Source: an uncultured Clostridia bacterium
GTDB taxonomy: Bacteria > Bacillota > Clostridia > Oscillospirales > Acutalibacteraceae
NCBI GenBank assembly: GCA_947623765.1
Contig: CANQIG010000268.1
Span: 1 to 7,588 of the forward strand
Reading direction: 5' to 3'
DNA: 7,588 bases
Shown: piece after piece, positions 1 to 5,696 of the stretch
Numbering within the stretch: the first letter of the stretch is position 1
Layout: each line of letters opens with the position of its first letter
The notes under the pieces: model-generated
What the model saw: the letters and a program-made list of their open reading frames with translations, nothing else
Database searches by the model: none
Told to the model about the DNA's origin: nothing
Position numbers and translations under genes: made by a program

Positions 1-16
1 TATTGGAGGGAACGAT

Positions 17-445
17 ATGTCCACCTATATGGCGAAAGCCGGTCAGGTCGAACGCAAATGGTACGTCATCGACGCCGCGGGCAAGCCCCTCGGCCGCGTG
101 GCCGCTCAGGCTGCCGTTCTCCTGCGCGGCAAGCACAAGCCGACCTTCACGCCCCACGTCGACTGCGGCGACCATGTTGTCATCATCAACTGCGCCAACG
201 CGATCCTCACCGGCAACAAGGCTGAAAAGAAGTTCTACTACCGTCATACCGGCTACATCGGCCACATGAAGGCCGTCCGCTATGATACGCTCATGCGCAC
301 GAATCCGGAAAAGGCCATGGAGCTTGCCGTCTTCGGCATGATCCCCTCGAACACCATCGGCCGCGCCGCCCAGAACCGCCTTCGCGTTTACGCGGGCAGC
401 GAGCACAAGCACGAGGCCCAGAAGCCCGAAGTCTGGGAATTTTAA
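17..445 (+). CDS. rplM: 50S ribosomal protein L13
   Basis: The product is the L13 protein of the large ribosomal subunit, an early-assembly protein that binds 23S rRNA. The translation is 142 residues, the usual bacterial length. It carries family hallmarks: the N-terminal WYVIDAAGKPLGRVA segment (about residues 20-34), LLRGKHKPTFTPHVDCGD (about 41-58), the YYRHTGYIGHMK block (about 79-90) and the late GMIPSNTIGR...NRLRVYAG segment (about 112-132). The start at 17 is supported by a GGAGGG ribosome binding site at 5-10, six bases upstream; the next in-frame ATG at 29 has no comparable site. It sits directly ahead of rpsI, the nearly universal bacterial L13-S9 pair, with 14 bases between them. 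The promoter is not in the window. The gene is intact and the assignment is secure. Confidence 0.98.
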   Translation: MSTYMAKAGQVERKWYVIDAAGKPLGRVAAQAAVLLRGKHKPTFTPHVDCGDHVVIINCANAILTGNKAEKKFYYRHTGYIGHMKAVRYDTLMRTNPEKAMELAVFGMIPSNTIGRAAQNRLRVYAGSEHKHEAQKPEVWEF

Positions 446-459
446 GGAGGTAACCGAGA

Positions 460-867
460 ATGAGCATTTACGATAAAGCCCCCTTCTTCTACGGCACCGG
501 CCGCAGAAAGAGCTCCGTCGCCCGTGTCCGTCTGTATCAGGGCACCGGCCGCATCACGATCAACGACCGTGACATCGACGAATACTTCGGCCTCGACACG
601 CTGAAGTTCATCGTCCGCCAGCCCCTCGCGCTGACCTCCACCGACGAGAAGTTCGACGTGGTCTGCCGCGTCGCCGGCGGCGGCGTCACCGGCCAGGCCG
701 GCGCGATCCGCCACGGCATCGCCCGCGCGCTGCTTCAGTATGACGCGGAGAACCTCCGCGCCCCGCTCAAGAAGGCCGGGTTCCTCACCCGCGACCCGAG
801 AATGAAGGAACGCAAGAAATACGGCCTCAAAGCCGCCCGCCGTGCGCCGCAGTTCTCGAAGCGCTGA
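460..867 (+). CDS. rpsI: 30S ribosomal protein S9
   Basis: The product is the S9 protein of the small ribosomal subunit; its C-terminal tail reaches the P-site tRNA. The 135-residue translation shows the S9 signature FYGTGRRKSSVARVRL near the N-terminus (about residues 9-24), the glycine-rich VAGGGVTGQAGAIRHGIARAL block (about 69-89), DPRMKERKKYGLKAARRAPQ (about 110-129) and the diagnostic terminal Ser-Lys-Arg. An AAGGAGGT ribosome binding site at 444-451 lies 8 bases before the ATG, and its first two bases are the last two bases of the rplM stop codon. This tight arrangement suggests coupled translation of the two proteins. It is the last gene of the operon, with a strong hairpin terminator starting 20 bases after the stop. 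Intact. Confidence 0.98.
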   Translation: MSIYDKAPFFYGTGRRKSSVARVRLYQGTGRITINDRDIDEYFGLDTLKFIVRQPLALTSTDEKFDVVCRVAGGGVTGQAGAIRHGIARALLQYDAENLRAPLKKAGFLTRDPRMKERKKYGLKAARRAPQFSKR

Positions 868-887
868 AGTTTCTGCCAAAACAGCTC

Positions 888-924
888 AAAAAGCCCGGAG
901 ATACGCCATTTCCGGGCTTTTCTT
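888..924 (+). terminator. Rho-independent terminator of the rplM-rpsI operon
   Basis: An A-run (888-892) precedes the stem GCCCGGA (893-899), which pairs with TCCGGGC (911-917) across an 11-base loop. The stem is followed by TTTTCTT (918-924). The A-run and T-run extend the stem, so it could also act on the opposite strand. Confidence 0.9.
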
Positions 925-955
925 ATACCCAAAATCCCGGAACGGCTGTCCAAAT

Positions 956-984
956 TTGGCGTGATTTGAACCGTTTTCTATGGG
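956..984 (+). promoter_or_regulatory. Possible promoter of the reductase-SCP2-membrane gene
   Basis: TTGGCG at 956-961 and TATGGG at 979-984 are separated by 17 bases and lie between the S9 terminator and the next gene. The -10 element matches the consensus only partly. A perfect 10-base palindrome, CCAAATTTGG at 950-959, overlaps the proposed -35 and could be an operator. Another reading of the region uses TTGAAC (966-971) with TATAGG (987-992), but that spacer is only 15 bases. The placement is uncertain. Confidence 0.3.
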
Positions 985-1075
985 TTTATAGGGGCTAGAC
1001 GATGTGCGCAGGAATATGCAGATGTATATCAACTGGGTGCGGAACGGCATCGAGCGGCGGAAAGGAGAAAATCGG

Positions 1076-2719
1076 ATGAATGTTCTGATGATCAACGGAA
1101 GTCCCAGAGGAGAGCGGAGCAACTCCTGGCAGTTGGCCCGCGCCTTTCTGGAGGGGATGCGTGAAAGCGGGGAACCTATGGAGACGCAGGAGGCGGCCGT
1201 CACCCGTCTGAATATCCGCCCCTGTCTGGGCTGTTTCTCCTGCTGGAGCAAGACCCCCGGACAATGCTGCATCTCGGACGACATGGGGCAGGTGATCGAA
1301 AAGCTGCTGTGGGCGGATGTGACGATCTGGAGCTTTCCGTTGTACTACTTTTCCGTACCGGGCCCGCTGAAAAACCTCATTGACCGCCAGCTCCCCATGG
1401 TCCTCCCGTTCATGGCGGAGGACGGCGGCGAGACCGGCAGCGGCAGTCATCCCGCACGCTGGGACATGAGCGGCAAACGGACGGTGGTGATCTCCACCTG
1501 CGGTTTCTATACGGCGAAGGGGAATTACGACGGCGTATGCAGCCTGTTCGACCACATCTGCGGGAGGGGGAACTATACGACGCTGTTCTGCGGACAGGGC
1601 GAGCTGTTCCGGGTGTCCGACGTAAAGCCGCGGACGGATGAATACCTGGGATATGTCCGTCAGGCGGGCAGAGAGTACATGACCGGCGGCATTTCCGAGG
1701 AGACCCATACCAATTTGAGCCAGCCGCTATTCCCCCGGAAGGTGTTCGAGACTTGGGCGGACGCCAGCTGGGGCGTGGACCAAGAAACAGGAGATCGGGA
1801 GTCGGATACGCTGATCTTCACCCGGCAGATGGCCGCACTCTACAAGCCGGAAAGCTGGCCCGGCCGTGATTTGGTGCTGGAGATGGTCTATACGGACGTG
1901 CATGAGCGCTATCAGATCGTCCTCGCGAGATCGGGCAGCCGGACGCTGACCGATGGATTCCTGCCCGCCACCACCACGATCGAAACGCCCGCCGCGGTAT
2001 GGCGTGCGATCGCGGGCGGCGAGATCAGCGGCAGCGAGGCGCTGATGCGGCACCAATACCGGGTGGACGGCGACTTCGACCTGCTGATGAACTGGGACAA
2101 ATATTTTGCCGGGACCGGAAACGCGGAGCCTTCCAAAGAGGGACAAAAGAGCAGCCCCGCTGGAGGGATCCATGCCCCCGCAAAATCCGCCAGTCTGAGC
2201 ATCCTCCTGATCCCGTGGATCGTATTCTGGGCGGGGGCCTCCATCCATTCCTATTGGGGAAGTCTGGCAAGTCTCGCGGCCTGCGTGCTGGTCCCGTTGA
2301 TCTTCTACCGTAATCAAAAGACGTTTTATGATGTGCTGTCCGTGGGGTTGGTGACGTGTTTTTCCGTGGCGGCTCTGCTCGGCGCACCCATACGGTGGGT
2401 CGTGCCGCTCGCTTATCTGGCTTTCGGGATCATGTGGACCGCAAGCTGTTTTGGCAGGATCCCCCTCACGGCGCACTATTCCATGCAGGACTATGGCGGG
2501 GAAAGCGCCTTGTCCAATCCGATTTTTGTGAGGACCAACCGGATCTTGACGCTGGCCTGGGGCGTGCTATATCTGCTCACCCCGATATGGACGTATTTCA
2601 TTCTCGGTACCGGGATCGGCGGCTGGATCGGCGCGATCAACTCCATCCTGCCGCTGCTGATGGGCGCGTTCACCGCATGGTTCCAAAAGTGGTATCCCGC
2701 GAAAGTCGCCAAAGGATAA
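1076..2719 (+). CDS. Fusion protein: flavodoxin-like NAD(P)H/FMN reductase, SCP2-like domain, multi-pass membrane region
   Basis: The 547-residue product has three parts. Residues 1-200 resemble the NADPH-dependent FMN reductase / flavodoxin-2 fold: a beta strand into the phosphate-binding loop NGSPRGERSNS (7-17), SFPLYYFSVPGPLKNLIDR (86-104) and VVISTCGFY (137-145). Four cysteines at 50, 53, 56 and 64 give CX2CX2CX7C, like the 4Fe-4S motif of iron-sulfur flavoproteins. Residues about 262-345 look like an SCP2 sterol-carrier domain (LVLEMVYTDVHERYQIVL, then a PAAVWRAIAGGEISGSEAL segment and the DFDLLMNWDKYF end). Residues about 374-535 contain five or six hydrophobic segments, so the protein is probably membrane-anchored with the first two domains cytoplasmic. 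The start at 1076 has AAAGGAG at 1061-1067 and puts the flavodoxin strand at residue 2; an in-frame ATG at 1004 would add 24 atypical residues without a good binding site. The substrate is unknown; FMN binding and electron transfer are inferred from family. Confidence 0.85.
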   Translation: MNVLMINGSPRGERSNSWQLARAFLEGMRESGEPMETQEAAVTRLNIRPCLGCFSCWSKTPGQCCISDDMGQVIEKLLWADVTIWSFPLYYFSVPGPLKNLIDRQLPMVLPFMAEDGGETGSGSHPARWDMSGKRTVVISTCGFYTAKGNYDGVCSLFDHICGRGNYTTLFCGQGELFRVSDVKPRTDEYLGYVRQAGREYMTGGISEETHTNLSQPLFPRKVFETWADASWGVDQETGDRESDTLIFTRQMAALYKPESWPGRDLVLEMVYTDVHERYQIVLARSGSRTLTDGFLPATTTIETPAAVWRAIAGGEISGSEALMRHQYRVDGDFDLLMNWDKYFAGTGNAEPSKEGQKSSPAGGIHAPAKSASLSILLIPWIVFWAGASIHSYWGSLASLAACVLVPLIFYRNQKTFYDVLSVGLVTCFSVAALLGAPIRWVVPLAYLAFGIMWTASCFGRIPLTAHYSMQDYGGESALSNPIFVRTNRILTLAWGVLYLLTPIWTYFILGTGIGGWIGAINSILPLLMGAFTAWFQKWYPAKVAKG

Positions 2720-2760
2720 CGGACGGTTGATTTCTTGACACACAGGGGAGGCCAGGCCGA

Positions 2761-3439
2761 ATGTTCAAAGAAGCCCTGTTCGCCGCCGCGAGAAGGCCGT
2801 TTCTGGGAACGGCGGTCGGGAAGGCGTTCCAGTATTGCAGCTGGGCGCTGCCCGTGCAGAAGGTGAACGAGGACCGGGATGTCCTCGCGTTTTGCCAACC
2901 CCCCGCTCGTCCTATGAGCACCATCTGATCCTCTCGCCGAAACGCGCGGTCCGGAACTTGCAGCAGATGGCGCGGGAAGACGGCGGGAGCGCTTTCGCGA
3001 AGATCTGCCGCGCCGTGGAAACGGTCCGCGCACGGCATCCGGAATACCAGAGCGGCTTTACGCTCGTCGCGAACGGCTGCAAGCGGCAGGATGTGCAGCA
3101 GGTGCATTTTCATATGTTCACCGGCGATGCGGTCGTGAATATATACCCGGCGCGCGAACCAGCCGAGCGCGCGGTCTTTCAGGACGGCACGGTCCGCGTT
3201 GTGCAGCACCCGCGCCCGAACTGGGAGACGCATTTTGTGGTCCTGCCCTGCGCGCCGAGACGGAAAGCGGGGAAGCTGCAGAGCGGTATCTCGGGGCGGT
3301 CCTGCAGAGCATCGACCGGCTGGACGACGCGTTCGGGCTCGTGCAGCGCGGGTACTCCCTCGTCTACCGCTGCGGAGCCGGGAGCGCGGAAGCGGGGCTT
3401 CCGGTCTTCCACATTGTCGCTAGGCGAAGAACGAGCTAG
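2761..3439 (+). pseudogene. HIT-family protein, broken by two frameshifts
   Basis: A single HIT (histidine triad) protein can be rebuilt across three frames. Frame 1 from ATG 2761 (ribosome binding site GGGGAGG, 2745-2751) encodes the N-terminus to VLAFCQP. A shift at the C-run 2899-2904 leads into frame 3, with SYEHHLILSPKRAVRNLQQM, then an NGCKRQDVQQVHFHMF block. A second shift near 3250-3256 leads into frame 2, which runs to TAG at 3437-3439. Each shift is repaired by one added base, giving about 226 residues with no internal stop. HIT proteins hydrolyse or transfer nucleoside phosphates using the middle histidine of HxHxH; here the motif reads Q-V-H-F-H (3099-3113), so the first histidine is glutamine. 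The part after the motif looks like a second, degenerate HIT-like half. The gene starts 41 bases after the preceding stop, so co-transcription is likely. It is either a recent pseudogene or carries sequencing indels. Confidence 0.75.
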
Positions 3440-3499
3440 AGAATGTAGCAGCCGTCGCCGCGGGGAGCGGCGCTTCGCTCTTTCTCCCGCAAGGAAATC

Positions 3500-4070
3500 C
3501 CTGCGCCGATTCGGTCCTGCGTGGCCAAGCGCGTTGTATGTCCCTGCAGTCAGGCCCGGGGCGGAGAAATGCCGACAGGTCGGAAAGGGCCTAGGAAAAG
3601 AGGCCACCCGGCCAAAAAACGGCGAGGCAGAAGCACAAATGGGCGTTGAAAACGGTCTTGCGGACCATAGGAAAAACAGTGAAAAATGGCGCTGTTTCCG
3701 CGCCGTTTGGGTTCCGCGCAGTTCAGCGCGTTGGATGTTCCTTCGGCCACGCCCACAGGGTGGGGAGAACGGCGGGCAGGTCAAAATGTGCCTAGGAACA
3801 GGGGCTGTCCAGCCCGAAAAACGGCGCGGCAGAACGCAAACCGTCGTTGAAAACAGCGAAAAATGGCGGTTTTTCGCATCGTTTGCATCCTGCACGCTCT
3901 GTATATTCCTGCAATCCGGCGTGCTGCGGGGAGAAATGCGGGCTGATCGGAAAGCAGCAGGACAAACCGAGAACGAAGGCAGGCGATTCTTAGGAAAACG
4001 CAGCTCGGAGGGCTTCGCGGAGCGGCGGGAAACGGCGGGTCCCGCGCCGCTTTGGAGAAAAAAGGGGCCG
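3500..4070. repeat. Three diverged tandem copies of a 170-200-bp repeat, non-coding
   Basis: Aligned landmarks recur three times. GCGTTGTATGTCCCTGCAGT (from 3531), GCGTTGGATGTTCCTTCGGC (from 3728) and GCTCTGTATATTCCTGCAAT (from 3896) give spacings of 197 and 168 bases. Other shared landmarks are GGAGAAATGC (copies 1 and 3), a CCTAGGAA or TTAGGAAA element, an AAAACGGCG-(A/C)-GGCAGAA block (copies 1 and 2) and GTTGAAAACxG followed by GTGAAAAATGGCG or GCGAAAAATGGCG. Copy 1 ends in a short hairpin (GGCGC/GCGCC). Copy ends are approximate and identity is moderate, so the duplications are old. One long open frame crosses the region, but its sequence is low-complexity, has no recognisable domain and starts inside the HIT gene, so it is not called. 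Function unknown. Confidence 0.6.
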
Positions 4071-4087
4071 AAGTCCGAAAAAAAGAG

Positions 4088-4116
4088 TTGACGGCGGCGG
4101 CGTTCTGTGGTATAAT
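4088..4116 (+). promoter_or_regulatory. Promoter of the tRNA operon
   Basis: A near-perfect sigma70-type promoter: TTGACG (4088-4093), 17-base spacer, TATAAT (4111-4116). The first tRNA base is at 4135, so transcription would start a few bases before tRNA-Gly. An A-rich stretch at 4076-4084 just upstream could act as an UP element. Confidence 0.92.
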
Positions 4117-4134
4117 ACAGTGCAGTCACGATGT

Positions 4135-4208
4135 GCGGATGTAGTTCAATGGTAGAACCCCAGCCTTCCAAGCTGGTCGTGTGGGTTCGATTCCCATCAT
4201 CCGCTCCA
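4135..4208 (+). tRNA. tRNA-Gly(TCC)
   Basis: A complete 74-base cloverleaf with the 3' CCA encoded. The acceptor stem GCGGATG/CATCCGC is perfect, the anticodon stem CCAGC/GCTGG encloses the anticodon TCC at 4167-4169, the T loop is GTTCGATTC and the discriminator base is T. It is the first of three tRNAs behind the promoter at 4088; a 42-base spacer with an imperfect GC-rich inverted repeat separates it from the next. Confidence 0.96.
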
Positions 4209-4250
4209 GCGTAAGATCCGCGGCGGCTTTTTCCGCGATCCGAGCAGTAA

Positions 4251-4327
4251 GCGCCAATAGCTCAGCTGGATAGAGCAGCCGCCTTCTAAGCGGCAGGTCA
4301 GGGGTTCGAGTCCCTTTTGGCGCGCCA
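4251..4327 (+). tRNA. tRNA-Arg(TCT)
   Basis: A complete 77-base tRNA with encoded CCA. The acceptor stem GCGCCAA/TTGGCGC is perfect, the anticodon stem GCCGC/GCGGC holds TCT at 4285-4287, and the T arm is AGGGG-TTCGAGT-CCCTT. It reads AGA codons, which are rare in GC-rich genes. Only 4 bases separate it from tRNA-His, so both come from one precursor. Confidence 0.96.
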
Positions 4328-4331
4328 ATAT

Positions 4332-4409
4332 GGTGGATATAGCTTAGTTGGTTAAAGCGCCAGTTTGTGGCACTGGAGACCGTCGGTTCGAATCCGACTT
4401 TCCACCCCA
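4332..4409 (+). tRNA. tRNA-His(GTG)
   Basis: A complete tRNA with encoded CCA. The anticodon stem CCAGT/ACTGG holds GTG at 4367-4369. The histidine-specific extra G at position -1 (4332) faces C73 (4406), the identity element read by histidyl-tRNA synthetase, so the start is set at 4332 rather than 4333. The acceptor stem GTGGATA/TTTCCAC has one T-T mismatch at its sixth pair. It is last in the operon; the terminator begins two bases after CCA. Confidence 0.95.
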
Positions 4410-4410
4410 T

Positions 4411-4445
4411 ATCGCGGCAGACCCAGATGGTCTGCCGCGATTTTT
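4411..4445 (+). terminator. Rho-independent terminator of the tRNA operon
   Basis: A perfect 13-bp stem, ATCGCGGCAGACC (4411-4423) with GGTCTGCCGCGAT (4429-4441), a 5-base loop and TTTTT at 4441-4445. It directly follows the tRNA-His CCA. Confidence 0.95.
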
Positions 4446-4453
4446 GTCTATTG

Positions 4454-4477
4454 ACCGCCCGCAGCCCGGGCGGTTTT
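4454..4477 (+). terminator. Second hairpin, possible back-up terminator
   Basis: ACCGCCCG (4454-4461) pairs with CGGGCGGT (4467-4474) over a 5-base loop, followed by a run of only four T (4474-4477). The weak T-run makes it a poorer terminator than its two neighbours. Confidence 0.55.
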
Positions 4478-4479
4478 CG

Positions 4480-4526
4480 CATACGCAAAAGGTCCTCCGG
4501 TCTTGCCGGAGGACCTTTTGCGTATG
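4480..4526. terminator. Long bidirectional hairpin terminator
   Basis: A perfect 21-bp inverted repeat (4480-4500 with 4506-4526) around the loop TCTTG. Each arm contains AAAAGGTCCTCCGG or its complement, so a GC-rich stem with a following T-run is read from either strand. It can back up the tRNA terminator on the plus strand. On the minus strand it is the first good terminator after the flippase gene, on the far side of the repeat array. Confidence 0.8.
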
Positions 4527-4552
4527 TACCTTTTCGTGGGACACCGATGCAC

Positions 4553-5696
4553 TGTGGTCAGCGGGAAGGTGGCGGAGAGCGGCGGTAGAAGGTGGTGTTT
4601 TAGAGGGATTTGGCGGCGTTTTAGAGGGAAATGGGTGCAGTTAGAAGGTCGCGGCGGGCAGGAGGTTGGAGTGCAAATATGAGGAATCGGGAGGTCGGCG
4701 AGCGGAGGTCAGCGGAGAGGGGACCGGGAGCAGTGGTAGAAGGTGGAATTTGAGAGGGATGTGATGGTGTTTTGGAGGGAAATAGGTGCAGTTGGAAGGT
4801 CCCGGCGGGCAGGAGGCCGGAGTGCGGAGATGAAGAAGCGGGAGGCCGGAGAGCGGAGGTCAGAGGGAAGGGGCGGAGAGCGGCGGTAGAAGGTGGTATT
4901 TGAGAGGGATTTAGCGGTGTTTTGGAGGGAAATGGGCGCAGTTAGAAGGGTTTCGGCGGGAAGGAGGCCGGAGTGTGGCGGCGGGGAAGCGGGAGGACGG
5001 CGAGCGGAGATTAGCGGGAAGAGGGCCGAGAGCGATGGTAGAAGATAGGATGTGAGAGGGATTTGACGGTGTTTTGGAGGGAAATGGGCGCAGTTAGAAG
5101 GGTTTCGGCCAGGGCCGGACCCAGCAGCGAGGCGGCGGAGCGGGAGGCCGGTGCGCGGAGGTCAGCGGAGAGGAGGCGGAGAGCAGTGGTAGAAGATGGT
5201 ATTTGAGAGGGATTTGGCGGCGGTTTGGAGGGAAATGGGCGCAGCTAGAAGGTTCCGGCGAGTAGGAGCTGGGAGTGCGGCGGAGAGGGAGCGGGAGGCC
5301 GGAGCACGCGGGGTCAGCGGAGAGGAGGCGGAGAGCAGTGGTAGAAGATGGTATTTGAAAGGGATTTAGCGGCGGTTTGGAGGGAAATGGGTGAAGTTAG
5401 AAGGTTCTGGCGGGAGAGAGGCCGGAGTGCGGCGGCGATGGAGCGGGAGGACGGCGAGCGGGAGTCAGCGGGAAGAGGGCCGAGAGTGATGGTAGAAGGT
5501 GGTATTTGAAAGGGATTTAGCGGCGGTTTGGAGGGAAATGGGTGAAGTTAGAAGGTTCTGGCGGGAGAGAGGCCGGAGTGCGGCGGCGATGGAGCGGGAG
5601 GACGGCGAGCGGGAGTCAGCGGGAAGAGGGCCGAGAGTGGTGGTAGAAGGCGGTATTTGAGAGGGATTTGGCGGCAGTTTGGAGGGAAATGGGTGC
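4553..5696. repeat. Array of eight 150-152-bp tandem repeats, purine-rich on the plus strand
   Basis: The landmark GGTAGAAG occurs at 4584, 4735, 4885, 5037, 5188, 5340, 5491 and 5642, spacings of 151, 150, 152, 151, 152, 151 and 151. Each unit has a conserved core of about 65 bases (GGTAGAAG, then TTTGAGAGGGATTT, TTTGGAGGGAAATGGG and AGTTAGAAGG) and a more variable G/A-rich part of about 85 bases (AGGAGGCCGGAGTGCGG, GAGCGGGAGG, GGTCAGCGG and similar). The first unit is preceded by only the tail of a unit (from about 4553). The last is cut off after its core, where it meets the flippase gene. Units are far longer than CRISPR repeats, have no spacers and encode no conserved protein; the period is mostly not a multiple of three. 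Function unknown; the array fills the space between the tRNA terminators and the flippase. Confidence 0.95.
5340..5641. repeat. Two nearly identical adjacent repeat units
   Basis: The unit at 5340-5490 and the unit at 5491-5641 are both 151 bases and differ at only two positions (A5348 versus G5499 and A5489 versus G5640). Other neighbouring units differ at many more positions. This is the signature of a recent duplication or gene conversion inside the array. Confidence 0.93.

Noticed and set aside
1004..1075. Upstream start for the reductase fusion gene
   Set aside because: It would add 24 residues that do not fit a flavodoxin N-terminus and has no good ribosome binding site, while ATG 1076 has both.
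2735..2740. Consensus -35 TTGACA just before the HIT gene
   Set aside because: No -10 element lies at a 16-18-base spacing; that position overlaps the start codon. The match is likely chance, and the gene probably shares the upstream transcript.
3456..3480. Hairpin CGCCGC/GCGGCG after the HIT stop as a terminator
   Set aside because: The stem is only 6 bp and is followed by CTTCGCTCTTTC rather than a proper T-run; it may be a terminator remnant but is not strong enough to list.
2835..4091. A 418-codon open frame crossing the HIT gene and the repeats
   Set aside because: Only about 2906-3253 has real HIT-like sequence. The rest is low-complexity Arg/Gly-rich translation of the frame-shifted HIT tail and the repeats, with no ribosome binding site at its ATG.
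3179..4171. A 330-codon minus-strand open frame over the HIT tail, repeats and tRNA-Gly
   Set aside because: It starts inside a tRNA gene, is antisense to the HIT gene, is Arg/Pro/Ser-rich and has no family features. It reflects high GC rather than coding.
4553..5696. CRISPR array
   Set aside because: Units are 150-152 bases with graded divergence and no alternation of constant repeat and unique spacer; no cas genes are present.
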